Made by a program: the position numbers and the translations under genes. The notes beneath the pieces were generated by a model, which was given only the letters and a program-made list of their open reading frames with translations, did no database searches and was not told where the DNA came from. 64,000 nt of DNA from Yinghuangia seranimata (GTDB lineage Bacteria > Actinomycetota > Actinomycetes > Streptomycetales > Streptomycetaceae): the NCBI RefSeq assembly GCF_029953285.1, contig NZ_JASAOI010000014.1, forward strand, positions 62,001-126,000, given 5' to 3'. Every line of letters begins with the position of its first letter. Position 1 is the stretch's first letter. This document shows, piece by piece, positions 1 through 8,146 of this stretch.

Positions 1-831
1 GGCATGCACGCCGGCTGGAGCATCGGTGCCGTCACCGGCGGCCTGTTCGGCGCGCTCGCCGCGCGCTGCGGGCTGGGCTTCACCCCGTCGGTCGTGATCG
101 CCGCCGCGCTCGGCGCCCCGGCCGCGGTCTGGCTGCGCGGAACGTACCTGCCGGACGCGCCCGCTGGGCGGGGCGAGGCCGCGGCGTCCGGCGGTGCGGG
201 AGCGGACGGCGCAGGCCGCGCGTCCGGCGGGATGCGGCTGCCGTGGGCCGTCTACGTCGCCGGCGCGATCATCTTCTGCGCGTTCATGGTCGAGGGCGCC
301 GTCGCCGACTGGAGCGGGCTCTACCTGCGCGACACCCTCGGCTCGCCGGAGGCCGTCGCCGCGCTCGCCTACCCGCTGTACGAGGCCGCGATGGCGACCG
401 GCCGGCTCACCGGCGACCGCGTCACCAACCGGCTCGGCGCGCGTGCCGTGCTGATCATGTCCGGCGCCGCGACGGCGTGCGGCCTGACGATCGCACTCCT
501 GGCCGGCGGGACCGCGCTGGGCCTGGTCGGGTTCTTCGTCGTCGGCGTCGGCGTGTGCCTCGTCGTGCCGGTCGCGTTCTCCGTCGGCGGCGCGCTCGGC
601 GGTGCGGGCGACCCCGCCCGTGCCGGTACGGCGATCGCCCGCATCGGCGCCATGGGTTACACCGGGCTGCTGCTCGGCCCGGTGCTGATCGGGTTCGTCG
701 CGGACGCGTCCACGCTGCGCATCGGGCTCACCGTCACGGTGGCGCTGTCCCTCGCGATCGCGGCCGGCGCCCGACTCCTGCCGGGCGGACGGCACTTGGG
801 GAAGGACGCCGCCGCCGCGTCCCGCGGCTGA
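1..831 (+). CDS. MFS transporter, C-terminal part (5' end outside window)
   Basis: The reading frame is open from the first base of the window, so the gene is cut at its 5' end and about half of a 12-helix carrier is present. The translation has hydrophobic segments separated by short basic loops, including VYVAGAIIFCAFMVEGAVADW and LVGFFVVGVGVCLVVPVAF, and ends in a Gly/Ala-rich tail. This matches the C-terminal half of the YbjJ-like subgroup of the major facilitator superfamily, which are inner-membrane exporters or sugar-type carriers. The substrate cannot be read from the fragment. A Gly/Ala-rich linker near residues 55-75 probably marks the central cytoplasmic loop. Confidence 0.8.
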   Translation, partial: GMHAGWSIGAVTGGLFGALAARCGLGFTPSVVIAAALGAPAAVWLRGTYLPDAPAGRGEAAASGGAGADGAGRASGGMRLPWAVYVAGAIIFCAFMVEGAVADWSGLYLRDTLGSPEAVAALAYPLYEAAMATGRLTGDRVTNRLGARAVLIMSGAATACGLTIALLAGGTALGLVGFFVVGVGVCLVVPVAFSVGGALGGAGDPARAGTAIARIGAMGYTGLLLGPVLIGFVADASTLRIGLTVTVALSLAIAAGARLLPGGRHLGKDAAAASRG

Positions 832-832
832 A

Positions 833-1026
833 GCCTGCTGCTGGTAGGGCTGCTGCGGGTACGGCTGCTGCCCCAGGATGCCCAGGGGCTGCCCCGCGTA
901 CGCCTGCGGCTGCCCGGGGTGGCCCTGCTGGTCGGCCTGCGGCGCGTACACGATCTGCTGCATCTCCTCCCGCCAGGTGCGGTGCAGGGTGATGCGGCTC
1001 GGCGCGCCGATGCGCAGGCGCGTACG
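833..1026 (-). pseudogene. Gln/Pro-rich coding-like remnant without start or stop
   Basis: On the minus strand one frame has G or C at essentially every third codon position over about 60 codons. It translates as an ordered stretch (RITLHRTWREEMQQIVYAPQ) followed by a Gln/Pro/Tyr tail ending QQPYPQQPYQQQ. The bias stops abruptly where the frame meets the end of the convergent MFS gene (near 833) and fades upstream of about 1026. No start codon with a ribosome site and no stop codon bounds the segment. It looks like the C-terminal end of a lost gene. The remaining gap, about 1030-1220, shows no gene or clear signal. Chance bias in such GC-rich DNA is the alternative. Confidence 0.35.
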
Positions 1027-1235
1027 CCCGGCACACCGGCGTTCGGCGGGATGGTCCCAGAAACCCCGGTCGGAATAGGCGGCTTTCGCCGATTCCGACC
1101 GCGCTTTGTGACGCGACGCATACCGTGTGGAGCCGCCGCGGGCCCGGACGTCGTCGGGCTTTCCCGTCCGGCCCGCGGCCCGGCCCTGCCATCCCACAGG
1201 GCCGGTCGTGCCCGCCGACCCAGTGAGGGACCGTC

Positions 1236-2216
1236 GTGGACGTCATACACAGCAGCACCGCACCGACGGGCATGCCCGGCATGCTCACCGAGCACGAGGC
1301 CTTCCCCGGGGTCCGCGCACCCGCCCACCCGTCACCCCCCGCCGTCCGAGAACGCTCCGCGCCCACCGATCCGCTGCCCTCGCCGACCGCCGAGCTGATG
1401 TCGGCCTCGCGCACCACGCGCCTGCTCGGCGAGACCGCCCCGGCGCGGCAGCGGGTGCTCCGGCACCCGCTCTACCGGCTCCTCGCGCACCCCGACGACC
1501 TGCGGGTGTTCATGGAGCACCACGTGTTCGCCGTCTGGGACTTCATGTCCCTGCTCAAGGTGCTGCAACGGGAGCTCACCTGCGTCACCGTGCCCTGGGT
1601 CCCGCAGGGCACGCCCGAGGCACGGCGGCTCGTCAACGAGATCGTGCTCACCGAGGAAAGCGACGAGACCAGCGTCGGGCCGCGCAGCCACTTCGAGCTC
1701 TACCTCGAGGCCATGGCGGCGGCGGGGGCGGACACCGGGCCCGCGTGCTGCTTCCTCGACCTGCTGGCCGACGGCGTGGCGGTCCCTGAGGCCGTCCACC
1801 TGTGCGGGGCGCCTCCGGCGGCTGCGGCGTTCGTCGAGCACACGTGGCGGATCGTGCAGCACGCCCCGGTGCACTGCGTCGCGGCGGCGTTCGCGCTCGG
1901 GCGGGAGGAGCTCGTCCCGCGGATGTTCGAACACGTCCTGGACGGCCGCGAGGCCGACGAACGCACCGCCGGACTCGACACGGACGAGACCGACTTCGCG
2001 CTCTTCCGCGAGTACCTCGAACGCCACATCGAGGTCGACGGCGACGAACACGGACCGATGGCCCTGCGGCTGCTCGAGAACCTGTGCGGCTTCCAGCCCC
2101 GCCGCTGGCGCGAGTGCGCGGGCACCGTGACCGTCGCCCTCCGCGCCCGTGCGGCCCTCTGGGACGACGTCGCCGAAGCCGTACGGTCCCGCCGAGGAGC
2201 ACCGGCCCGTACCTGA
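1236..2216 (+). CDS. DUF3050 family protein (heme-oxygenase-like fold)
   Basis: The 326-residue protein carries the DUF3050 signature: HPLYRLL near residue 77, then [25 protein letters not shown] and [10 protein letters not shown]. Family knowledge places DUF3050 among heme-oxygenase-like helical proteins. The conserved Glu/His pairs could bind a di-metal centre, so oxygenase or oxidase activity is possible but unproven. The first 55 residues are Pro/Ser-rich and unlike the family core, so the true start may be an internal codon. The GTG at 1236 has a good GAGGGA Shine-Dalgarno about 6 bases upstream. No pathway genes flank it. Confidence 0.8.
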   Translation: MDVIHSSTAPTGMPGMLTEHEAFPGVRAPAHPSPPAVRERSAPTDPLPSPTAELMSASRTTRLLGETAPARQRVLRHPLYRLLAHPDDLRVFMEHHVFAVWDFMSLLKVLQRELTCVTVPWVPQGTPEARRLVNEIVLTEESDETSVGPRSHFELYLEAMAAAGADTGPACCFLDLLADGVAVPEAVHLCGAPPAAAAFVEHTWRIVQHAPVHCVAAAFALGREELVPRMFEHVLDGREADERTAGLDTDETDFALFREYLERHIEVDGDEHGPMALRLLENLCGFQPRRWRECAGTVTVALRARAALWDDVAEAVRSRRGAPART

Positions 2217-2377
2217 GCCCTTGGCGTACGGCTCGCGAGTCGGATGGGGGAGGCGGTTGGTCGTGCAGGCCGCCTCCCCGGGGCCCGACGAGCCGGCACG
2301 CGCGAACGGCCGCGGGAAGGTCGCTGCGACGGTGCCGTCACTGAGTCGCCCGACCCGCGGCCGCTCCGCGCGACCTG

Positions 2378-2578
2378 TCAGCCGCCGCCCTTGCCGCTGA
2401 GATAGATCGCCAGCCAGATGGCTCCGCCGATCAGGTGCGTCCCGAAGAAGAACACGAACATCCAGCGGAGGATCCCGCGTTCGATGTCCTTCTGCGACTC
2501 ACCCCGCCGCACCGGAGGCGCAGGCCGGGGCACCGCCTGCGGATCGGCGGCGGACGGACGGCGCACGTCGGAGGTCAC
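2378..2578 (-). CDS. small single-span membrane protein (DUF6126-like)
   Basis: A 66-residue protein starting at a GTG preceded by GAAAG at suitable distance. The first 30 residues are polar and Pro-rich. Then comes SQKDIERGILRW, one transmembrane helix (MFVFFFGTHLIGGAIWLAIYL, about residues 41-61) and a short SGKGGG tail. The arrangement of an Arg/Glu-rich amphipathic stretch, a conserved GTHL-type helix and a short exit matches the small actinobacterial DUF6126 group, whose role is unknown. A longer upstream frame exists but its codons are not coding-like. It is transcribed alone, downstream of the LysR gene in the same direction with about 200 bp between. Confidence 0.7.
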   Translation of the reverse strand: MTSDVRRPSAADPQAVPRPAPPVRRGESQKDIERGILRWMFVFFFGTHLIGGAIWLAIYLSGKGGG

Positions 2579-2776
2579 GGCGGAGCTTTCGGTGGAGGTT
2601 CGGACAGCGCCCCGCACGAGCGGGACGGCCCAGCCATTCTCGCAGCCACCGCCGCGGCAGCGGCGTGCGCGCGGCGCCGCCGGCCCCCAGCGGGCCCGGC
2701 GCGAGCGTTCAGCGGCCCCTGTCCAGGCTGATGCGTGGCGTGCGGTCAGGGCGGTCGCCACCCTCGTCGTCTGCGG

Positions 2777-3691
2777 TCAGCGGCGTCCGTCCGCCGGGGC
2801 CAGGGCCTCCGGGGCCGCGGCCTTCACCGCGTCGGTGAAGGCGCGGATCGCCGGGTGGCCGCCTGCGCCGGTGCGATATGCGACCTCGGTCTCGCGGGAG
2901 AGGGGCAGGCGGGTCAGGGTGACCGTGCCTGCATGGCGGTCGGCGGCGTCGCGGACGGCCAGTTCCGGGACGAGGGCCACGCCCTGGCCTACCGCGACCA
3001 GTTCGAGGACTGCCGCGAAGTCGTCGATGTGGTGGCGGGCGTCCGGGGTGTAGCCCGCGGCTTCGCAGGCCCGCACGGTCATCGTGTGGCACAGCGTGCC
3101 GGGGGTGGCCAGGATCCACGCCGTGTCGCGGCAGGCGGCGAGGCCGTCGGCGTGGGTGTCGGCGGGGGCCGCGAGGTAGAGCGGTTCGGTGAACAGGGCG
3201 CGTGTCTGTACGCCCGGGACGCGGATGCGCGGCGCGAAGTCGTAGCGGTGCAGCAGCGCGACCTCGAGGTCGCCCGCCCGCAGCCGGTCGGCGGCGGCCG
3301 CCGGGTCGAGTTCGTCGACGCGCGGCTGGAGGGCCGGGAACTCGCGGGCCAGGCGGGCCAGCGCCCCCGGCAGCAGCGAGCGTGCGGCGGACGGGAACGC
3401 GCCGATCCGCAGCGGTCCGGCCGGTCCGCCGCGGGCCGCGGCCAGTTCGGCCGCGGCCTGTTCGAGGCGTTCGAGCACCGCTTCGGCGTGTTCGACGAGC
3501 GCGACGGCGGCCGGGGTCAGCGTGACGCTGCGTCCGGTGCGTTCCAGCAGCGGCACGCCCGCTTCGCGTTCCAGTGCGGACAGTTGCTGGGACACCGCCG
3601 ACGGGGTGAACGCGAGGGCGTCGGCGACGGCCGCGATCGTGCCGCGGCGGGCGAGTTCGCGCAGCAGGCGCAGGCGACGGACGTCGAGCAT
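2777..3691 (-). CDS. LysR-family transcriptional regulator
   Basis: A 304-residue protein of normal LysR length. Residues 1-60 form the winged helix-turn-helix (MLDVRRLRLLRELARRG, then TPSAVSQQLSALEREAG). Residues 85-290 resemble the periplasmic-binding-like effector domain (GPLRIGAFPSAARSLLPGAL). The gene diverges from a DapA-family gene with 71 bp between the two starts, and a perfect inverted repeat sits in that gap. This is the classic layout of a LysR regulator controlling its neighbour and itself. The effector is probably the substrate or product of the aldolase, which is unknown. Confidence 0.92.
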   Translation of the reverse strand: MLDVRRLRLLRELARRGTIAAVADALAFTPSAVSQQLSALEREAGVPLLERTGRSVTLTPAAVALVEHAEAVLERLEQAAAELAAARGGPAGPLRIGAFPSAARSLLPGALARLAREFPALQPRVDELDPAAAADRLRAGDLEVALLHRYDFAPRIRVPGVQTRALFTEPLYLAAPADTHADGLAACRDTAWILATPGTLCHTMTVRACEAAGYTPDARHHIDDFAAVLELVAVGQGVALVPELAVRDAADRHAGTVTLTRLPLSRETEVAYRTGAGGHPAIRAFTDAVKAAAPEALAPADGRR

Positions 3692-3704
3692 CAGCCCAGC
3701 TTAT

Positions 3705-3731
3705 GTCCAGAACCGGAAAAGCGAACTGGAC
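3705..3731. promoter_or_regulatory. probable LysR operator between divergent genes
   Basis: GTCCAG (3705-3710) and CTGGAC (3726-3731) form a perfect inverted repeat with a 15-base spacer. They lie in the 71-bp gap between the LysR start (3691) and the aldolase start (3763). LysR proteins bind dyads in such gaps, so this is the likely recognition site. Confidence 0.55.
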
Positions 3732-3762
3732 CTACTGCTCGGAAGCGGGTCAGGCTGAAGCC

Positions 3763-4713
3763 ATGACGCAAACGCCTACGGCCGCAGCGCCGCTCAGGGG
3801 CATCTTCGTCCCGCTCGTCACCCCCTTCACCGAGGACGGTTCGCACATCGAGGCCGCCGCACTCGAGCAGCTCGCCCACCAGGTGCTCCGCGACGGAGCC
3901 GCGGGCCTCGTCGCGCTCGGCACCACCGCCGAGGCCGCGGCGCTGTCGCCCGACGAGCGCCGCGAGGTCGTCGCGGTGTGCGCCCGGGTGTGCCGGGAGC
4001 ACGGCGCGCGCCTGATCGTGGGCGCGGGTACGAACGACACGGCCGGCACCGCGGCGGCGCTGTCCGCGCTCGGCGGCGGGCCCGGGCCGCTGCCGGACGC
4101 GGCGCTCGTGGCGGTCCCGCCGTTCGTACGCCCCTCGGAGGACGGCGTGGTGGCGCACTTCGCGCACGCGGCCGAGCACAGCCCGGTGCCGCTCGTCGTG
4201 TACCACGTGCCGTACCGGACGGGCCGCGCGCTGAGCGTCGAGACGCTGCGCAGGCTGGCCGAGATCCCCGGCGTCGTCGGGATCAAGCACGCGGTGGGGG
4301 CGGTGGACGCCGACACGGTCGACCTGCTGGGCGAGCCGCCGGAGGGCTTCGCGGTGCTGGCGGGTGACGACGTCTTCGCGGGCGCGCTGTTCGCCCTCGG
4401 CGCGGCGGGCGGCATCCTCGCCTCCGCGCACGTGGCGACGAGCTCGTTCGTCGACCTGCACGCCGCGTGGGGCGCGGGCGACGTGGCGCGGGCCCGCGGC
4501 CTCGGCGCAGACCTGGCACGGCTGTCGGCGGCCTTGTTCGCCGAGCCGAACCCGACCGTGGTCAAGGGCGTTCTGCACGCGCTGGGACACATCCCGAGCC
4601 CGGCCGTCCGCCTGCCGCTGCTGCGCGCCGGAGCCCGGTCGGTCGAGGTGGCGCTCGACGCGCTGGAGCGGGTGGACACGCGCGAGACGGAACGGCCGGG
4701 ATTCGCGGCCTAG
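3763..4713 (+). CDS. dihydrodipicolinate synthase (DapA/NanA) family aldolase
   Basis: A 316-residue class I aldolase-like protein. The N-terminus GIFVPLVTPFTEDG and the strand GTTAEAAALSPDER are family hallmarks. The Schiff-base lysine is in VGIKHAVG (about residue 175), and the bridging tyrosine is in VVYHVPYRTG. Family members condense or split pyruvate with aldehydes. The usual glycine of the GTTGE motif is alanine here (GTTAE), and no other lysine-pathway gene is nearby, so a catabolic aldolase or lyase is more likely than true DapA. The ATG at 3763 follows GAAG and gives the standard N-terminus. Probably controlled by the divergent LysR. Confidence 0.88.
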   Translation: MTQTPTAAAPLRGIFVPLVTPFTEDGSHIEAAALEQLAHQVLRDGAAGLVALGTTAEAAALSPDERREVVAVCARVCREHGARLIVGAGTNDTAGTAAALSALGGGPGPLPDAALVAVPPFVRPSEDGVVAHFAHAAEHSPVPLVVYHVPYRTGRALSVETLRRLAEIPGVVGIKHAVGAVDADTVDLLGEPPEGFAVLAGDDVFAGALFALGAAGGILASAHVATSSFVDLHAAWGAGDVARARGLGADLARLSAALFAEPNPTVVKGVLHALGHIPSPAVRLPLLRAGARSVEVALDALERVDTRETERPGFAA

Positions 4714-4726
4714 CCTCGTCTGACCG

Positions 4727-5314
4727 TCAGCCGCCCGGCGGCGGGAGCAGGCCCTGGACCCGGGTGTTCTGGAACGACACGAGCACCCAGCACCCGCCGC
4801 GTCGGACGGCGACGAACGTCTGGATCGAACGGCTGTCCGGACGGCACTCCGCCTGCCCGGGATCGGCGATGCAGCCGGTCGTGATCATGACGGCCGTCCT
4901 CGGCGCCGGGAACCGCAGTGTCACCGGTATCCGCGTGAAGACCAGCCGGGTCCCGTGCGTGTAATGGTCGAAGTAGTACTGGAAGTTGCGCGCCATCTCC
5001 GGCAGGCCGCGCAGGTGCGTGCCGTCGAACGTGACGAACTCGGCGTCCTCGGCGAAGGTCGCGGCGAAGGCCGCGCCGTCTCCCCGGTTCCACGCGTCGG
5101 CCTGCGCCTGCAGGAGCCTGGTGAGCTGGGGGAGTGCCGAGCCGGTGGCGTCCGTGGCGGCGCCGGACGGGGTGTGGTGGCCGCCGGCCGGGGCCGCGGC
5201 GGCGTTCGCGGTGAAGGCGAACACCGCGGCCGCCGCCAGTGCGAGGGACCGGCGCAGACCGTGCCGCCGAGCGCGCGCAGGCCGCCGATTCGATGCGTTC
5301 GGGTGCGTCGTCAT
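4727..5314 (-). CDS. secreted SgcJ/EcaC-family (NTF2-like) protein
   Basis: A 195-residue protein with a Sec signal peptide: Arg-rich start, hydrophobic LALAAAAVFAFTANAAAA, cleavage near residue 41. An NTF2-like alpha+beta cone domain follows at about residues 60-190. Characteristic segments are QADAWNRGDGAAFAATFAEDAEFVTFDG and, near the end, WVLVSFQNTRVQG. SgcJ/EcaC proteins are small cone-fold proteins, often annotated as oxidoreductases, without an established reaction. Export suggests a ligand-binding or hydrolytic role at the cell surface. The start is fixed by a perfect AAGGAGG. It is convergent with the aldolase gene and divergent from the histidine kinase. Confidence 0.8.
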   Translation of the reverse strand: MTTHPNASNRRPARARRHGLRRSLALAAAAVFAFTANAAAAPAGGHHTPSGAATDATGSALPQLTRLLQAQADAWNRGDGAAFAATFAEDAEFVTFDGTHLRGLPEMARNFQYYFDHYTHGTRLVFTRIPVTLRFPAPRTAVMITTGCIADPGQAECRPDSRSIQTFVAVRRGGCWVLVSFQNTRVQGLLPPPGG

Positions 5315-5408
5315 GGTGCGTCCTCCTTGGCGGACAGGCGGGTTCGACCCGGGACGGGCCGGTTCCGCTCCGGTTCCAGCGTCGCCGCGCCGCGTCCGGG
5401 GGAGCCAT

Positions 5409-5465
5409 CTGCCGTTCGGCGGAGATACGGGCGCTCCGCGGTGGCGGTCTCTGCCGTTCGGCGGA
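5409..5465. repeat. 15-bp direct repeat in divergent promoter region
   Basis: CTGCCGTTCGGCGGA occurs identically at 5409-5423 and 5451-5465. The copies are 42 bp apart start to start, about four helical turns, and lie between the SgcJ-like gene and the histidine-kinase gene. Same-face spacing of direct repeats is typical of response-regulator binding sites. Confidence 0.6.
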
Positions 5466-5501
5466 TCCCGGAGCGCGGGCCTCCGGAGTACGTTGGCCGG
5501 T

Positions 5502-6740
5502 ATGTCCGTTGGAGGACGGGAGAGGGCGCAGGCCCAGCTGCCCCGGGTCGCGGCCGCGGGGATCGCGGTGTCGGCGCTCGCGGGGGTCGTCACCGCCGGC
5601 CCCCTGGTCCCGTTGCCGGCCGTCGTCGGGTTGTCCGCGGCCGTCGTGCTCGCGACGCGGCCCGGACCCGCCCGAAGGTGGACCGCCGTCGCCGCCGGAC
5701 TCGCCGCTCTGGTCTCCGTCGCGGTGACTCCGGTGCTGCTCGCCGAGGGCGGGGTGACCGTCCCGATCGCCGTGTGGGGCGTGGGCGAGGCCGGGGCCCT
5801 GCTCGCGCTCACCGTGCTGGTGGCCAGGTATGTGGCGTCGCTGCGGCAGGCGGCGGCCGCCGTCGCGGCGCTCTGCGCGGCCGAGGCCGGGCTGATGGTG
5901 CGGGTCGTGTGGCCCGAGGCGCTGCTCAACATGGTCTTCATCGCGGCGTACTGGTCACTGGGCGCGGGCATCGCGGTCGTGGTGGGCCTGTGCCTTCGGT
6001 CGACGGACGCGGCGCGGGCCCGTTCCGTCGCGGCGGCGCGCCGTATCCAGCGGCTGGAACTCGCGCGGGACCTGCACGACTTCGTCGCCCACGACGTCAC
6101 GGGCATGGTGGTGCAGGCGCAGGCCGCCGCGCATGTGCTGGCCGGACAGCCCGAGGTGGGCGCGGCGCTCAAGCGCATCGAGGAGGCCGGCCAGCGGGCC
6201 CTGGCCTCGATGGACCGCACGGTGCACATGCTCCGGGACACGGGCGGCGAACGGGCGGACGACCCGGTCGCGTTCCGTGTGCCGACGTTGGCCGACCTCC
6301 CCGTGCTGGTCGCCCGTTTCGCCGACGCCGGCCCCGCGCGCCCGGTGCTGCGCGTCGACCACGCGGCGGCGGCCGCGGCGACGCGTGAGACGGCCACGAC
6401 CGCGTACCGGGTGGTGACCGAGGCCCTGACGAACATCCGGCGGCACGCCCCCGCGGCCACGCGCGTCGAGATCGGCGTCGGCGGTGACCCGCCCGCGGCC
6501 GACGACGGGGGCGCCGGCCCGCGTCTGGTGGTGACGGTGACCAACGACCGTGCCCCCGCGGGCCGTGCGGACGCCGTGCCCGCGCGGCAGGCCGTCGGCG
6601 TGCGCCGGAACGGCGGCCTCGGCCTGGTGGGTCTGGCGGAACGCGTTGAGGCCCTCGGCGGCACGCTGACCGCGGGCCCCGCCGCTGCGGGCACCTGGCA
6701 GGTCACCGCCCTCTTCCCGATGTCCCCGCCGCGCGTTTGA
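5502..6740 (+). CDS. sensor histidine kinase, HisKA_3 (NarL) type, orphan
   Basis: A 412-residue kinase. Residues 15-160 hold about five to six membrane helices. The dimerisation segment is LARDLHDFVAHDVTGMVV, whose His192 is the expected phospho-acceptor. The ATPase domain (about 300-405) shows TEALTNIRRHAP (N box) and GGLGLVGLAERVEALGG (G box). Such kinases normally pair with a NarL-type regulator, but the next gene is a TetR on the other strand, so the partner lies elsewhere. The ATG at 5502 begins just before the first membrane helix; its GGAG is rather distant (13 bases). The direct repeats upstream suggest feedback by the missing partner. Confidence 0.9.
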   Translation: MSVGGRERAQAQLPRVAAAGIAVSALAGVVTAGPLVPLPAVVGLSAAVVLATRPGPARRWTAVAAGLAALVSVAVTPVLLAEGGVTVPIAVWGVGEAGALLALTVLVARYVASLRQAAAAVAALCAAEAGLMVRVVWPEALLNMVFIAAYWSLGAGIAVVVGLCLRSTDAARARSVAAARRIQRLELARDLHDFVAHDVTGMVVQAQAAAHVLAGQPEVGAALKRIEEAGQRALASMDRTVHMLRDTGGERADDPVAFRVPTLADLPVLVARFADAGPARPVLRVDHAAAAAATRETATTAYRVVTEALTNIRRHAPAATRVEIGVGGDPPAADDGGAGPRLVVTVTNDRAPAGRADAVPARQAVGVRRNGGLGLVGLAERVEALGGTLTAGPAAAGTWQVTALFPMSPPRV

Positions 6741-6767
6741 AGACGCGGCCCCGCAAGGCGGCCGAGG

Positions 6768-7388
6768 CTACCTGCCCGCCTTCTTCAGCCGGCTGCGCAC
6801 CGCCCGCTGCGTGAGCGGGCCCAGGTCCTCCAGCAGCGCGACCAGCGTGCCGAGTTGGTCGAGGGCGTCGAAGGCGCGTGCGGTGCCCTCGCCGTCGACG
6901 CCGCCGTACAGTTCGAGGCCGATGAACGTGGCGGCGACCGCGCGGGCGAGGCCGCCCGTGTCGACGACGCCGGCCAGCGGCGTGTCGGCGAGCACGCGCG
7001 CGAGGACGCCCTCGATCTCCTCGACCCACAGCCCGAGCCCTGCGGCGGTCGCGGGCGCGAGCGAGGGGTCGGTCCGGGCGCCGGCGAGCAGGTGTGCGAG
7101 GACGGCCATGTCGGCCTGCTCGTCGGCGTGCAACGCGCGGCTGAGATCCAGGAGTTCACGCATCGAGCCGACCTGCGTGAAGCGCGCCCGGTACTGCGCG
7201 ACGTGCTGCTCGGCGCCGTGCCGGCACGCCTCCGACAGCAGCTGGTCGAGGGTGCCGAAGTGGTAGAAGATCAGCGCCTGGTTGACGCCCGCGGTCGTGG
7301 CGATGCTGCGGGCCGACGTGCCGCTGATGCCGTACGTGCGCAGCGTGTCGAGGGCGCCTTGGATCAGCTTGGCCCGCGTGTTGCTCAT
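6768..7388 (-). CDS. TetR/AcrR-family regulator, last gene of a three-gene operon
   Basis: A 206-residue repressor. The N-terminal helix-turn-helix is residues 8-52 (GISGTSARSIATTAGVNQALIFYHFG); the rest is the variable helical ligand domain, ending in basic SRLKKAGR. It starts 20 bases after the DUF4166 gene in the same direction, so it is probably the autoregulator of the SRPBCC-DUF4166-TetR operon. The twin palindromes at 8884-8934, upstream of the first gene, are its likely operators. The ligand is unknown. Confidence 0.9.
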   Translation of the reverse strand: MSNTRAKLIQGALDTLRTYGISGTSARSIATTAGVNQALIFYHFGTLDQLLSEACRHGAEQHVAQYRARFTQVGSMRELLDLSRALHADEQADMAVLAHLLAGARTDPSLAPATAAGLGLWVEEIEGVLARVLADTPLAGVVDTGGLARAVAATFIGLELYGGVDGEGTARAFDALDQLGTLVALLEDLGPLTQRAVRSRLKKAGR

Positions 7389-7408
7389 CGTGGTCCGGTC
7401 TCCGTGGG

Positions 7409-8146
7409 TCAGCAGCGGGCTTCTTCCCGCACCGGCCTAACGCTAGCGGGGACGCTGTGCGCGGTCAGGTCCGCGTAGGCGGCGGTGAAGGCGCCGTCGT
7501 ATCCGAACAGGGGACCGAGCACCGGGTTGGTCACGCGCACGCTGATGTGGAAGCGCCCCGTCGCGTCGTCGAACCGCTCGCGCACCACCGCGTCTCCGAC
7601 GACGGCGCGCGGCAGCCGGGTGTCGAGGGCGCGTTCGCGGAACCGGTAGCCGCCGGAGCGGATGACCAGCCCGCCCGTGCGGTCGGCGGCGAAGGCCAGG
7701 TCGACGGCGAGGTGCTGGTGGGTGCCGAGGTAGTCGACGACGCAGTCGCGCCGTTCGCTGTAGACCATCGTCGCGTCGAACCGCCGGCGGCGACGCGGCA
7801 GGTCGAAGGTACGGACGAACGTGACCGTCTCGCGGCCGTACGAGTCGAGGTAGGGGTAGTTCTCGATCGTGAACGGCACGTCCTCGCCGGTCTCGGCGAG
7901 CAGGATGTGCCGCCGGTCGCCGACCGCCAGGAAGGGCCGCAGCAGCGGCCGGGACAGCCGGGTCCCGTTCCAGATCCGCCGCATGGTGCCGGTGCCGACG
8001 CAGGCCTCGCCCGCGTCGAGCCCGACGCCGAAGCGGCGGCGCAGTTCCGGGTGCAGGCGGCCGAAGTCGCGTCCCATCGCCCGGGCGAACATCGAGACGG
8101 GGCGCGGCGCGCGGCGGATCGGCGGGGCTGCTTGCGTGGAGGTCAC
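7409..8146 (-). CDS. DUF4166 domain protein
   Basis: A 245-residue protein with no signal peptide. It begins with SMFARAMGRDFGRLHPELRRRFG, typical of the DUF4166 domain, where the domain often follows a saccharopine-dehydrogenase-like or SRPBCC module. The rest alternates short strands (ETVTFVRTFDLPRRRRRFDATM). The function of the family is not known. Its GTG start overlaps the stop of the upstream SRPBCC gene (GTGA, 8143-8146), implying translational coupling and probably equimolar synthesis. Regulation is probably by the TetR encoded downstream. Confidence 0.78.
   Translation of the reverse strand: MTSTQAAPPIRRAPRPVSMFARAMGRDFGRLHPELRRRFGVGLDAGEACVGTGTMRRIWNGTRLSRPLLRPFLAVGDRRHILLAETGEDVPFTIENYPYLDSYGRETVTFVRTFDLPRRRRRFDATMVYSERRDCVVDYLGTHQHLAVDLAFAADRTGGLVIRSGGYRFRERALDTRLPRAVVGDAVVRERFDDATGRFHISVRVTNPVLGPLFGYDGAFTAAYADLTAHSVPASVRPVREEARC

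Noticed and set aside
4986-5501. In-frame N-terminal extension of the histidine kinase
   Set aside because: It overlaps the SgcJ-like gene in antisense and the direct-repeat promoter region; ATG 5502 precedes the first membrane helix.
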